Virus record (IMG/VR): IMGVR_UViG_3300020051_000873
Location: 1-31,786 of that record
Reading direction: 5' to 3' (one strand)
Length of the DNA stretch: 31,786 bases
Origin: a virus
This document shows positions 21,787 to 30,901 of the stretch, one piece after another. Position 1 is the first letter of the stretch. Each line of letters starts with the position of its first letter. A program made the position numbers and the translations under genes. The notes under the pieces were generated by a model that was not told the DNA's origin, made no database searches, and saw nothing but the letters and a program-made list of their open reading frames with translations.

Positions 21787-22927
21787 ATTTGTAGAAAAGT
21801 ATCATTGGTTAAATGGACTAGATGAATACTTTAAACGTGAAACACAGGTAATAGATGGTGTAGCACAAAATGAACGTTGGGAAGTAATATTCAAAGCACT
21901 GTTTCACAACAATTGGTATAGGAAACGAGATTTAATCCTGGAACTAGTTCAGCGAGATAAAAGTGATGATGTACATGTAAAAAGTTGGTTAAATGTACTG
22001 CTCATGGATCATATTGAAGTAGATTATGATAAGCCACAACTTATTATCAGTCTACTCCGTAAGTACATGAAGGAGGACATACTACTAAGCAACATGGTAA
22101 ACTTTATGAACTACTGGGTAGATGATAACGGCGAGTTTGGTGATGCTCCTGATCTAGGAGACTTCCTCAGCAGAGGACAGATAATGAGTAAACTCTGGCT
22201 TGCTGATGAACTTGAGAAAGTAATACCACGTAGTGAAAGACTGGGTAATGTAGTTTTTTATGGTGGTTGGTATAACTTTTTTGCCTACATGTTATATCAC
22301 AGATGGGACGTAGACAGTATTTACAGTCTTGATATGGATAGTAAAACAATTGAACCTTGTAAAAGATTATACCCTGGTGAAGTTGAAGAACATAGATTTT
22401 TTCCTATACATACAGATGTAAATAATCTGAAATGGGAAGACAACGAGTTATTTTATCCAAAGATGAATCTCAAGAACCGTAAAACAGATCATTATCAGAG
22501 TATGGTTGATTCATGGATTGAAAAACAAGAAAAAAAGTATACAGAAAGACTACAAGAAAAAGAAGCAGAAATACGACAAGGATATACCACGCCTGAAGAA
22601 ATCAGAGAAGGATTGTATGCTGATAAAGAAGATGTTTTTGCCCGGTTTAAAAAAGCGGCAGAATTAAGTAATTTTAATAAAATTGGCAAAGTAGATTTGG
22701 TTGTTAATACTAGTTGTGAACACATGAATAACCAGTGGTTTGAAGATTTACCTGACGGACAACTAGTAGTATTACATCAAAACGATTACTTTGACAACGA
22801 GCAACATGTAAACTGTTGTAGAGATCTTAACGACGTTAAGAAAAAGTATCCCATGAGCGAACTATACTATGAAGGCGAACTTGATACTTATTTGTACAAT
22901 CGCTTTATGCTTATTGGTAGAAAATAA
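21773..22927 (+). CDS. SAM-dependent methyltransferase-like protein, right copy (long form)
   Basis: 384 aa, 39 longer than the left copy. The core motifs GNVVFYGGWYNF, SLDMDSK and VVNTSCEHMNNQWF are kept. The extra length is a charged helical insertion (about residues 240-290: WIEKQEKKYTERLQEKEAE, then a Tyr/Thr-Pro turn and a second helix) placed between the acidic strand and the later conserved strand. It looks like a coiled-coil lid or contact arm. Substrate unknown. Overlapping starts on both sides tie it to its operon. Confidence 0.8.
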   Translation: MKHSEFVEKYHWLNGLDEYFKRETQVIDGVAQNERWEVIFKALFHNNWYRKRDLILELVQRDKSDDVHVKSWLNVLLMDHIEVDYDKPQLIISLLRKYMKEDILLSNMVNFMNYWVDDNGEFGDAPDLGDFLSRGQIMSKLWLADELEKVIPRSERLGNVVFYGGWYNFFAYMLYHRWDVDSIYSLDMDSKTIEPCKRLYPGEVEEHRFFPIHTDVNNLKWEDNELFYPKMNLKNRKTDHYQSMVDSWIEKQEKKYTERLQEKEAEIRQGYTTPEEIREGLYADKEDVFARFKKAAELSNFNKIGKVDLVVNTSCEHMNNQWFEDLPDGQLVVLHQNDYFDNEQHVNCCRDLNDVKKKYPMSELYYEGELDTYLYNRFMLIGRK

Positions 22928-23187
22928 TGGATCCAGAAATTATAGTCTATAATACTATGGACTTTACTAGGATTATGGAAGGATCTTTCGCTACCTATGA
23001 CGCTATTGCTAATATAAGCAGTCAAATAACAGCAATGGGTGTATACTATGGTGTTGATTGGGATCTGGGCGAAGTATTTTATGATACTGATGGACAACAA
23101 TGTATACAACTAGAATTCAAAGACAGCGCCACGGCAATGATGGTAAAACTTAAAGGTATAAAAAATCAGTTAGGAAATACAGTATGA
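22927..23187 (+). CDS. Small protein of unknown function (86 aa), right copy
   Basis: Same length as the left copy, with about ten substitutions, mostly in the middle and at the C-terminus (KNQLGNTV). The first 35 residues are nearly fixed (MDFTRIMEGSFATYDAIANI without break in the reading). TAATG joins it to the methyltransferase and ATGA to the next gene. Confidence 0.75.
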   Translation: MDPEIIVYNTMDFTRIMEGSFATYDAIANISSQITAMGVYYGVDWDLGEVFYDTDGQQCIQLEFKDSATAMMVKLKGIKNQLGNTV

Positions 23188-23450
23188 GTGATGAAGAAGT
23201 AGTTATGACAATGACTGAGTTTGATATGTTTTTGGACGAACTCAGTACAAGAGAATTACAGAGAGAAGCGGCTAGAGCAATTACTACACAGCCTGCTGAC
23301 AATAACAGTATTTTTAGGTTTAACAATGTTGCTAGACATAATAGTTTGCTATGGTATAAAGCAGTGATAAAAGATTATGTCATGGAACATGGTGGTATGC
23401 CCAGTGAAATTGGTCCTGGGGTTGACGTGACGTTTGTATTAGATGATTGA
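23184..23450 (+). CDS. Small protein of unknown function (88 aa), right copy
   Basis: 88 aa. Changes against the left copy cluster in the acidic N-terminal helix (MSDEEVVMTMTEF), while the last 45 residues, from ADNNSIF to GPGVDVTFVLDD, are almost unchanged, which points to the C-terminal half as the working part. It overlaps the membrane protein gene by 8 nt. Confidence 0.75.
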   Translation: MSDEEVVMTMTEFDMFLDELSTRELQREAARAITTQPADNNSIFRFNNVARHNSLLWYKAVIKDYVMEHGGMPSEIGPGVDVTFVLDD

Positions 23451-23796
23451 ATTATTACTTGTTAACGCAACCTATGTAGCATATAGGTTGGTAGTAACGG
23501 CACATATTGTAAAGTTCTTTAACCGTTACATGAACTATTACTTGGCTGTACTAATTGCCGCACAGGTAAGTTTTGCTTATGACAACGGATTATTTGCTTT
23601 TTTGTTTGATGCGTCAAACATACCCAACATAAAAGACTTGTTGTGGGCAGATGTACAATATACTTTAAGAGTTATAGCCGCTTGGTGGCTTATTAAACAG
23701 CTCTGGGATTGGTTAAAAAATTACTACCTAGCAGTGTTTATTGGCGCAGAGATTACCTTTGTTGTTGATTACTTTATTTTTGATGGGATTTACTAA
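23443..23796 (+). CDS. Membrane protein with internal two-fold repeat, right copy
   Basis: 117 aa. Both repeat units are the same as in the left copy; only the linker differs (FLFDASNIPNIKDLLW here). Bases outside the linker are also close to identical between arms, so this gene looks partly homogenised or under strong constraint. The stop overlaps the radical SAM start (TAATG). Confidence 0.8.
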   Translation: MIELLLVNATYVAYRLVVTAHIVKFFNRYMNYYLAVLIAAQVSFAYDNGLFAFLFDASNIPNIKDLLWADVQYTLRVIAAWWLIKQLWDWLKNYYLAVFIGAEITFVVDYFIFDGIY

Positions 23797-24887
23797 TGTA
23801 TAAAGTAGAAGATATTAAAACAGTTCACTTGGAAGTTACGCAAAGATGTAATGCCGCCTGTCCAATGTGTGATCGTAATGAGAATGGCGGTGCTGTTAAT
23901 CAGCATATCAGAGGCAATCTTAAAGAGCTCAGTTTAGAAGATTGTAAACGTATATTTCCACCAGAATTTATTGGTCAACTTAACACAATGTATATGTGTG
24001 GTAACCTGGGTGATCCTATCGTTGCTGAAGATACACTGGAGATTTTTCGATACTTCAGGGAACATAACCCTAAAATGTGGTTAAGCATGAACACAAATGC
24101 TGGCGCCAGAACTACAGAATGGTGGCAAGAACTTGCCAGTATCTTTGGACGTATGGGTGCTGTTATTTTTAGTGTAGATGGACTAGAAAATACAAACCAT
24201 TTGTACAGACAAGGCGTTGTGTGGGAACATGTAGAGCGTAGTATGAAGGCATTTATTGGTGCTGGTGGTAGAGCTCGTTGGGATTATATTATCTTTGAAC
24301 ATAGTGAAGATGATGTAGAACGTGCTGAACAACTTGCTAATGAATGGGGTTTTGAGAAGTTTATGAAAAAGAAGACTGGGCGTTTCTTTAGCAGTGCTAA
24401 AAACAAAGGCAAGGAAACGCATCAAGCACAGAACCGCAAAGGGCAAGAAACAGTAACACTTGCGAAACCCAAAAAAGCAGAGTATCAAAACTTAGCACTG
24501 CTTAAAGAAAAAGAGATTGAAAAGACTTATGGTAGTATGATGGATTACTACAATAAGGCAAAGATTGATTGTAAAATACTAAAAGACATGAGTATCTTTG
24601 TAACCGCAGAAGGGCTGGTTATGCCTTGCTGTTGGACCGCTGGACGCATGTACAAGTGGTGGCACAGCGACTATCGTGCCGAACAAGTGTGGGATTTTAT
24701 TGACCGTGCTGGCGGCAAGGATGGTATCAATGCCATTGAAAAAGGACTTGACAAAGTCTTTGAAAGTGGTATAATGGAAGATATTAAGAGAAGTTGGACT
24801 CTCGAAAGTATCAAGGCGGGCAAACTTGGTGTGTGTTCACAAAAGTGTGGCACTGAATTTGACCCATTCGCAGAACAGTTCAAGTAA
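23796..24887 (+). CDS. Radical SAM protein with SPASM-like cysteines, right copy
   Basis: 363 aa, colinear with the left copy. All cysteines of the CxxxCxxC motif (18, 22, 25) and the C-terminal set are kept, as is GNLGDP. Substitutions fall mostly in surface-like stretches and in the region around 310-345. One Cys of the left copy (position 172, in HSECDV) is Asp here, so that Cys is not part of a cluster. Last gene of the outward late operon, 37 nt before the clamp promoter. Confidence 0.88.
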   Translation: MYKVEDIKTVHLEVTQRCNAACPMCDRNENGGAVNQHIRGNLKELSLEDCKRIFPPEFIGQLNTMYMCGNLGDPIVAEDTLEIFRYFREHNPKMWLSMNTNAGARTTEWWQELASIFGRMGAVIFSVDGLENTNHLYRQGVVWEHVERSMKAFIGAGGRARWDYIIFEHSEDDVERAEQLANEWGFEKFMKKKTGRFFSSAKNKGKETHQAQNRKGQETVTLAKPKKAEYQNLALLKEKEIEKTYGSMMDYYNKAKIDCKILKDMSIFVTAEGLVMPCCWTAGRMYKWWHSDYRAEQVWDFIDRAGGKDGINAIEKGLDKVFESGIMEDIKRSWTLESIKAGKLGVCSQKCGTEFDPFAEQFK

Positions 24888-24924
24888 GAATGGCCGTTTT
24901 AAACGCATTATGATCAAAAAAGGC

Positions 24925-24953
24925 TTGACATTTTCTAAATAATATCATATAGT
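24925..24953 (+). promoter_or_regulatory. sigma70-type promoter for the right clamp/modification operon
   Basis: TTGACA (24925-24930), 17 nt, TATAGT (24948-24953), 33 nt before the clamp ATG. Kept in both arms although flanking bases differ, which argues for function. Confidence 0.85.
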
Positions 24954-24986
24954 TATAGTATTAAATCTAACAAAGGAGAACTCTAA

Positions 24987-25739
24987 ATGAGTGTAACTAA
25001 AGACGTAGTACAAGACGTTGTAAAAATGACAGCAGGTCTTGGTTTTATTAGTGCCGTTAAAATTACAGGCACAGATGCTGAAACAACTCTTGACGCAATG
25101 GATGCAGAACGCACTGTTATTCTTAAAGCAAAACTTCACAATCCTGTGACAGAGTTTAACGGTGAGTTTGGACTAGGCAACCTTGGTTTCCTAAGTGGTG
25201 TAACTAATCTAGCAAACTACAAAGAAGATGACGCAACTGTAGAAGTTGTTAATCGCGAACGCAATGGTGTAAGTACGCCGGATCACTTGTTGTTTAAAGA
25301 CAAAGACGGAAACACTGACCAATATCGTTTTATGAGCAAAGAGATTATTGAACAGACACTACAAACTGTCAAGTTCAAAGGTACAGATTGGGACGTCACA
25401 TTTGAGCCTACAAAAGCAAAAGTAGGTGAACTACAGGCTATTGCTGGCATTTATGGTGGTATTGAGCCTAACTTTACTGTTAAGACAGACAACGGTAACC
25501 TTATTGTTACAGTAGGCGCCGCTGATGGATCATTTACAGGTAAGCGAACATTTGCTACAAATGTAGAAGGTGAACTTAACGAAGGCTATGCTTGGCCATT
25601 GGGACAAGTATTGGCAATTCTTAAACTTGGTATGTCAGGACAGTGTGTGATGCAGATTTCAAAGCGAGGTGCTTTGCAGATCAGTATTGATACTGGACTT
25701 GGTAAATATGATTATATCCTCCCAGCAATGACGGTGTAA
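24987..25739 (+). CDS. 45: Sliding clamp (gp45-like), right allele
   Basis: 250 aa. The first 147 residues carry about 21 differences from the left allele (for example PVTEFNGEF for ALPEFKGEF), then both are identical to the end. Silent differences continue to base 25526; from 25527 outward the copies match. If both alleles are made in one cell, mixed trimers could form. AAAGGAG lies before the ATG. Confidence 0.8.
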   Translation: MSVTKDVVQDVVKMTAGLGFISAVKITGTDAETTLDAMDAERTVILKAKLHNPVTEFNGEFGLGNLGFLSGVTNLANYKEDDATVEVVNRERNGVSTPDHLLFKDKDGNTDQYRFMSKEIIEQTLQTVKFKGTDWDVTFEPTKAKVGELQAIAGIYGGIEPNFTVKTDNGNLIVTVGAADGSFTGKRTFATNVEGELNEGYAWPLGQVLAILKLGMSGQCVMQISKRGALQISIDTGLGKYDYILPAMTV

Positions 25740-25742
25740 ACC

Positions 25743-27245
25743 TTGGCTAATAAAATTAACTTAACAGAACGTAATAGAGACTATGCGGTATTTTTACCAA
25801 GCATCAGCAGTTTTTACGATCGTACAATCAGCAAATACAGAGAACAGGGCGATGCCTTTTTTCCTCCTGAACGTATTCCTGCTGGATTTGAAGATGGTCT
25901 AGACGGCTGTGACTTCCTAAAACCAGACGCATACTACAATTACAAATGGAGTTTGTATAGTGCTGGCCATGCTCAGTTAGATACAAACAAAGCTCTTGTA
26001 CATGATAACATGGTACAAGGCAGAGACCGAAACACCAGTTTTGTGCTTGGTGATAGTGGTGGTTTTCAGATTATTAAAGGTGTTATCCAGTGTGACTGGA
26101 AAAACTTTAAAACTGATGACAGTTTGAGACATACAATTCTCAACTGGTTAGAACACACCGCTGATTACAGTATGATACTTGATATTCCTACACTGGCGGC
26201 AGAACCTACATTCAGAGAACGAACTGGTATCAGTAACTTTAATGAGTGTTTGGATTATACCGACTTTAATGTACGGTGGTTTATTAAAAATCGTAAGCAT
26301 CAGACAAAGTATCTAAATGTTATGCAAGGGCGTAACTGGAACGAGGCTGAGTACTGGTACGAGAATATGAAGCAACATGACCTAGATGGATTTGCTTTTG
26401 GTGGTAGCACTAAAAACGACATTAACATTGTGTTGCGTACACTAATCAAGATGCGTGATGATAAGCAACTTGAACAAGGTAAACGAGACTTGCTACACTA
26501 CTTGGGTATTAGTAGACTTGAGTGGAGTGTAGCCTATACTGCTATCAAACGTGCGTTGCGTGAGCATGTAAATCCAAATATGGAAGTAACGTTTGACTGT
26601 GCTAGTCCGTTTATTGCGACAGCCAAAGGACAGATGTACACACAACATGTACACCGAAACGATCGTTTTGGTTATGTGATGGACAGTGCTGTTGATAGTA
26701 AAAAACTTTCACAAACTAATTTGCCATTCCCCTGGAGTAGTCCTATTGCTGATAGGCTTACAATGGGAGATATTTGTTGGTATGCTCCTGGTATGGTCAA
26801 CAAGATTGGCAAAGAAGGTAAAACAAGTTGGGATAGTTTATCCTACTTCTTGTTAATGGCGCACAATGTCTACCAACATATTGAAAGTGTACAACGTGCT
26901 AACGCACTAACAGATAGTGCCACTAAACTTTATCAACCTGACTATCGTCAGTGGCGTAGAGTTAAAAATGGTAGTAAAGAGGATCAGTTCGACGCATGGG
27001 TTCCAAGAAACGTATTGTATCTAGTAAACTTTATTGATGAACTGTTTAAAAGCGAGACTCCATACACAATGTTAGATGACGCAGAACAAATGTTGGCTAA
27101 CTTTAATGGATCAAAGAGTATTAAATCAAGCAATGCGTCGTTTAACAACTTATTTGAAGTAGAGGAGCCAGAGAATGATTTTGATGGTGAATTTACAGAT
27201 GATCAAGCCGAGGAGGCAGAAGCGTTTCTCGAAGCACTTAATTAA
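25743..27245 (+). CDS. dpdA: DpdA-like transglycosylase, right copy
   Basis: 500 aa, the same protein as the left copy; I compared most of the gene base by base without finding a difference. The reading starts at TTG (25743), 3 nt after the clamp TAA, without a good ribosome site, so translation probably depends on the clamp gene ending next to it. D104 and D285 are the expected catalytic residues. Inserts a 7-deazaguanine into DNA by family and context. Confidence 0.88.
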   Translation: MANKINLTERNRDYAVFLPSISSFYDRTISKYREQGDAFFPPERIPAGFEDGLDGCDFLKPDAYYNYKWSLYSAGHAQLDTNKALVHDNMVQGRDRNTSFVLGDSGGFQIIKGVIQCDWKNFKTDDSLRHTILNWLEHTADYSMILDIPTLAAEPTFRERTGISNFNECLDYTDFNVRWFIKNRKHQTKYLNVMQGRNWNEAEYWYENMKQHDLDGFAFGGSTKNDINIVLRTLIKMRDDKQLEQGKRDLLHYLGISRLEWSVAYTAIKRALREHVNPNMEVTFDCASPFIATAKGQMYTQHVHRNDRFGYVMDSAVDSKKLSQTNLPFPWSSPIADRLTMGDICWYAPGMVNKIGKEGKTSWDSLSYFLLMAHNVYQHIESVQRANALTDSATKLYQPDYRQWRRVKNGSKEDQFDAWVPRNVLYLVNFIDELFKSETPYTMLDDAEQMLANFNGSKSIKSSNASFNNLFEVEEPENDFDGEFTDDQAEEAEAFLEALN

Positions 27246-27256
27246 GGAGGTATTTA

Positions 27257-27454
27257 ATGGCAAGTGTTAAAAAACTGGAAGCACACAAAACACAACTGGA
27301 AAATAAGCACAAAGAACTTGACAGTCAGATAAAAATAATGTATAAAGCATATGAAGATGATTTAGACATTAATCAACTGAAAAAGGAAAAGTTGGCCATT
27401 AAACGAGAAATTGAAACCATTTCTGAAGAAATAACAAAACTTACTAAGGAGTAA
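27257..27454 (+). CDS. DUF465/YdcH-like coiled-coil protein, right copy
   Basis: 65 aa, identical protein to the left copy. AAGGAGG just after the DpdA stop gives it the strongest ribosome site in the operon, so it may be made in larger amounts than its neighbours. Confidence 0.8.
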   Translation: MASVKKLEAHKTQLENKHKELDSQIKIMYKAYEDDLDINQLKKEKLAIKREIETISEEITKLTKE

Positions 27455-27458
27455 TACA

Positions 27459-27662
27459 ATGGTAAAAAAGGTAAGACTAATTGATGACGAGGTAACAACT
27501 GTGGCAGAGGATACTGAATCATCAGTCGAAGCACCAGCAACCACCGGAAGCGGAACTTTTTCAGCAGAAGAAAAAGAGCAACTGATGAAATATGCTGAAG
27601 CAATTGACTGGAAACTTTGGGAAATTCTTAAACTTTTAAGAACACAAACTGAGGACAAATAA
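27459..27662 (+). CDS. Small acidic protein of unknown function, right copy
   Basis: 67 aa, identical to the left copy. AAGGAG precedes the ATG, and the TAA stop overlaps the QueD-like ATG. Disordered acidic start and one C-terminal amphipathic helix; no known family. Confidence 0.7.
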   Translation: MVKKVRLIDDEVTTVAEDTESSVEAPATTGSGTFSAEEKEQLMKYAEAIDWKLWEILKLLRTQTEDK

Positions 27663-28054
27663 TGCTTGAAGTAGCACAACGCCAAATCTGGGTAACATTC
27701 CAGAAAGAAGGCATTCACTTGTACCCAGCCGCGAAGGATGATCCTGCGCTGGCTACTGGTGATGAATATGATGTGTCCTTTTTAGGCGTAGCACACAGAC
27801 ACATTTTTCACTTTCGTGTAGCAATTGATGTGTTCCATGATGATAGAGACATTGAATTTATTCAGTTCAAACGTTGGCTAGAAAAACTATATGCTGAAAA
27901 GACTCTGGAACTTAACCATAGATCATGTGAAATGATTGCTGAAGAACTAGCACAAGTCATTCACGCAAAGTATCCTAACCGTTCAATTACAATTACAGTG
28001 GCAGAGGATAACGAGAACGGTGCCACATTAACTTTTAATCCAATAGAGGAATAA
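27662..28054 (+). CDS. queD: QueD-like protein, right copy
   Basis: 130 aa, identical to the left copy. The HRHIFHF cluster and H19 supply the likely metal site, and C89 in NHRSCE is the only nearby Cys. With FolE it would feed the 7-deazaguanine pathway; QueE and QueC would have to come from the host or from outside the window. Confidence 0.8.
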   Translation: MLEVAQRQIWVTFQKEGIHLYPAAKDDPALATGDEYDVSFLGVAHRHIFHFRVAIDVFHDDRDIEFIQFKRWLEKLYAEKTLELNHRSCEMIAEELAQVIHAKYPNRSITITVAEDNENGATLTFNPIEE

Positions 28055-28058
28055 AATT

Positions 28059-28370
28059 ATGTCAGTTTTTATTGGCGGCATTTACACACTTCAGGATATC
28101 AAGTACGATCTCCTAAAAATTATCGAGCCATATGATGGCTATATGTATAACCAAAACAGTACGAACGAAGTAGTTCGACTATTCAATGCTTTCCTTGGTG
28201 ATCTCAGGAACGCCCATAGGATTCGCGAGTATGAAATTACTGCTACTGATAAGGATAACGCAGTAACTTTTGATATTGTTATTCGTATTCAAAAGGATCG
28301 TAGTCCTAAGAAACTAAAGATCCATGTTGGACGGTTAGTTCATTTTCGTGACAGAGCGGAAGCCGCCTAA
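28059..28370 (+). CDS. Conserved small protein of unknown function, right copy
   Basis: 103 aa, identical to the left copy. It starts 4 nt after the QueD-like stop behind GAGGAATAAA, and ends in TAATG with the fusion gene. No recognised family. Confidence 0.75.
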   Translation: MSVFIGGIYTLQDIKYDLLKIIEPYDGYMYNQNSTNEVVRLFNAFLGDLRNAHRIREYEITATDKDNAVTFDIVIRIQKDRSPKKLKIHVGRLVHFRDRAEAA

Positions 28371-29143
28371 TGGATCGCACTATAGTTTTAGTTACAGGCG
28401 GATTTGATCCGCTACACAGTGGACATGTTGCTTATTTCAAAGCGGCAAAGTTACTGGGTGACGAACTATGGGTTGGATTGAACAGTGATGATTGGCTGAC
28501 TCGTAAAAAGGGTCAGCCTTTCATGCCTTTTCAAGAACGCATTAGTATCATTGACGAACTCAGTTGTGTTGACAAAGTTATCAGTTTTGACGATACTGAC
28601 GATAGTGCTTGCGGTGCTATTTTTAAAACAATGTCAACAACATCTCCTAACGACAAAATCATCTTTGCCAATGGTGGCGATAGAACAAACACAACCACTC
28701 CTGAAATGGAAGTATACGATGGCAACCCCAAAGTAAAATTTGTGTTTGGAGTCGGTGGGGAAGACAAAAAGAATAGCAGTAGTTGGATACTCAAGCAGTG
28801 GGATAAACCCACAACTGAACGTGCTTGGGGAAGATATACAGTACTGGACAAAAACGGGCGTTGGCAAGTTAAAGAGTTAGAGTTTGATGCTGGTAAAGCA
28901 TTGAGCGATCAACGACATTTTGAGCGTAGTGAACACTGGCATGTTGTTCATGGTAGTATCAGAATGGATTTAGAATATCCAAACGGTGACAAAGAAAGCA
29001 AAACATATCACAGTGGTGATAGTATTGACATTCCTGTGTTTACCTGGCATAAAGCATATAATGTAGGCGATACAGCCGCCAATGTTATTGAGGTTTGGAT
29101 GGGAGAACAATTAACTGAAGACGATATTGAGAGACGAGATTAA
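28370..29143 (+). CDS. Nucleotidyltransferase-cupin fusion, right copy
   Basis: 257 aa, identical to the left copy: HxGH nucleotidyltransferase first, PMI-like cupin second, joined near residue 145. The fused cupin may isomerise or bind the sugar that the first domain activates, but no substrate can be read from the sequence. Confidence 0.85.
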   Translation: MDRTIVLVTGGFDPLHSGHVAYFKAAKLLGDELWVGLNSDDWLTRKKGQPFMPFQERISIIDELSCVDKVISFDDTDDSACGAIFKTMSTTSPNDKIIFANGGDRTNTTTPEMEVYDGNPKVKFVFGVGGEDKKNSSSWILKQWDKPTTERAWGRYTVLDKNGRWQVKELEFDAGKALSDQRHFERSEHWHVVHGSIRMDLEYPNGDKESKTYHSGDSIDIPVFTWHKAYNVGDTAANVIEVWMGEQLTEDDIERRD

Positions 29144-30213
29144 TGAATACAATTTATATTATCCCTATCGAACCTATTGATCAAAGATACACCAAGCAAT
29201 GGTATGAAAATATTCCAGTCATGCTGGAACGTAAAATTGCTGAACACAATCTTGATTACACAGTAGTTACAATCGACGGAGAAGATTTTGCTCCAGAACA
29301 GAGAACTGAAGGTGCCTTTCTAGACTTTGGTGCTACTAATGTTTACAAAGCAAGCCAGGCAGTGGAAGTAAGTAAACTGTTCAGCAATGGTAAAATTAAA
29401 TCAGGCGATAAGTTTTTAGTAACTGATGCCTGGAACTTTATTATTACTCCCATCAAATACATGAGTGACTTGCTGGGTATTCCTGTGGAAATACACAGTA
29501 TTTGGCATGCCGGCGCATATGATCCAAGTGACATTCTTGGATACAAAATGAGTAAACCCTGGCCTTGGGCGGCAGAAAAAAGTTGGTACTATGCTAGTGA
29601 CTATAACTACTATGCTAGCAATAACCATATCAAAATTTTCCAGAGCAATCTCAAAATGGATCATAATTTTGATTACAAGGCAATCCGTAGCGGGCAACCA
29701 CATGAACTTATTGTTGATCAACTAACACAATATCAGAATACTACTAAAGATCGTAGTGTTATGTGGCCACATCGTTACAACGCAGACAAGCAACCTGAAA
29801 TTGCTGAAGACCTAAACAATGACTTTGACATGATTATTACACAAAAAATGAATCTTGACAAAAGCAGTTATTATGCTACAATGGGTCAAAGTAAGGCAAT
29901 TTTTAGTTGTGCTTTACACGAAAACTTGGGTATTAGTGTAATGGAGGCAGTGCTTACTGGCGCCATTCCTATCGTACCTGACAGGTGTAGTTACAGTGAA
30001 ATGTATCTGCCAGAGTTCAAATATCCAAGTGAGTGGACAACTTCCTATAAGGCTTATGAAGCGAACAAGGAAAAGGTAAAAGCATTCATAACTGATAAGT
30101 TAGATAACTTTGATAGTTATGCTGATGCTGTTAAACAGCAACAAGAGATTCTTATTAGAGATTATCTTAATGCTGATATTATGTATAACAAACTATTAGG
30201 GATAGGTGACTGA
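29143..30213 (+). CDS. GT-B glycosyltransferase, right copy
   Basis: 356 aa, identical to the left copy. TAATG start overlap with the fusion gene and a 3-nt gap to folE. E260 and E268 form the donor-binding E-x7-E pattern. Confidence 0.8.
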   Translation: MNTIYIIPIEPIDQRYTKQWYENIPVMLERKIAEHNLDYTVVTIDGEDFAPEQRTEGAFLDFGATNVYKASQAVEVSKLFSNGKIKSGDKFLVTDAWNFIITPIKYMSDLLGIPVEIHSIWHAGAYDPSDILGYKMSKPWPWAAEKSWYYASDYNYYASNNHIKIFQSNLKMDHNFDYKAIRSGQPHELIVDQLTQYQNTTKDRSVMWPHRYNADKQPEIAEDLNNDFDMIITQKMNLDKSSYYATMGQSKAIFSCALHENLGISVMEAVLTGAIPIVPDRCSYSEMYLPEFKYPSEWTTSYKAYEANKEKVKAFITDKLDNFDSYADAVKQQQEILIRDYLNADIMYNKLLGIGD

Positions 30214-30216
30214 CAC

Positions 30217-30891
30217 ATGAAAACCAGTGATAAAATTAGACAGCGCATTGTAGACGCAGGCGCAAAATTTAATTGTAACGATAACATCAGTGAATTTATT
30301 GAGCCAAGAGAACTTCCAAAACTTCAGGCTGAAGTTGAGAAAGAAATGGAACGTGTACTTCGTGCTCTAGTTATTGACACAGAAAATGATCATAACACAC
30401 AGGAGACGGCAAAACGTGTAGCCAAGATGTTTGTAAACGAAACATTTGGCGGGCGTTATGTACCAACTCCCAAGGTAACAAGTTTCCCAAATATGGGATA
30501 TAAGAGCCTGTATGCTACAGGCCCTATCAGTATCCGTAGTACTTGTGCTCACCACTTTCAAAACATTGTGGGTAAAGCATGGGTAGGGATATTTCCTGAA
30601 GATGAAGTTATTGGATTGAGTAAATTTAATCGTATAATTCATCACATTGCCGAAAGGCCACAAATTCAGGAAGAGATGACTACACAGATTGCGGAAGAGT
30701 TAGTAAAGTATGCTAAAACTCCAAACGTAGCGGTTGTAGTTAAAGCAGAGCATCACTGTATGACACATCGTGGTGTTAAAGAACATGAAAGCGATATGAC
30801 TACCGCAATTATGCGTGGTGCTTTTGAAACAGACCCTCATCTCAAACAAGAGTTTTATAACATTTGTATGAGTATGAAGGGACATGAATAA
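30217..30891 (+). CDS. folE: GTP cyclohydrolase I, right copy
   Basis: 224 aa, identical protein. It carries the single base that differs between the inverted-repeat copies: G at 30618, making codon TTG where the left copy has TTA (both Leu, residue 134). All zinc and catalytic residues (C110, H112, H113, H179, C181) are present. Confidence 0.97.
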   Translation: MKTSDKIRQRIVDAGAKFNCNDNISEFIEPRELPKLQAEVEKEMERVLRALVIDTENDHNTQETAKRVAKMFVNETFGGRYVPTPKVTSFPNMGYKSLYATGPISIRSTCAHHFQNIVGKAWVGIFPEDEVIGLSKFNRIIHHIAERPQIQEEMTTQIAEELVKYAKTPNVAVVVKAEHHCMTHRGVKEHESDMTTAIMRGAFETDPHLKQEFYNICMSMKGHE

Positions 30892-30901
30892 GGAGGAGAC
30901 A

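Larger units (their letters stand above)
17656..25526 (-). repeat. Right diverged inner arm, mirror of about 6261-12942
   Basis: Same genes as the left arm in mirrored order. It is about 1.2 kb longer because of the second radical SAM gene (18297-19367) and an insertion in the methyltransferase gene. The central edge is approximate. Confidence 0.9.
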
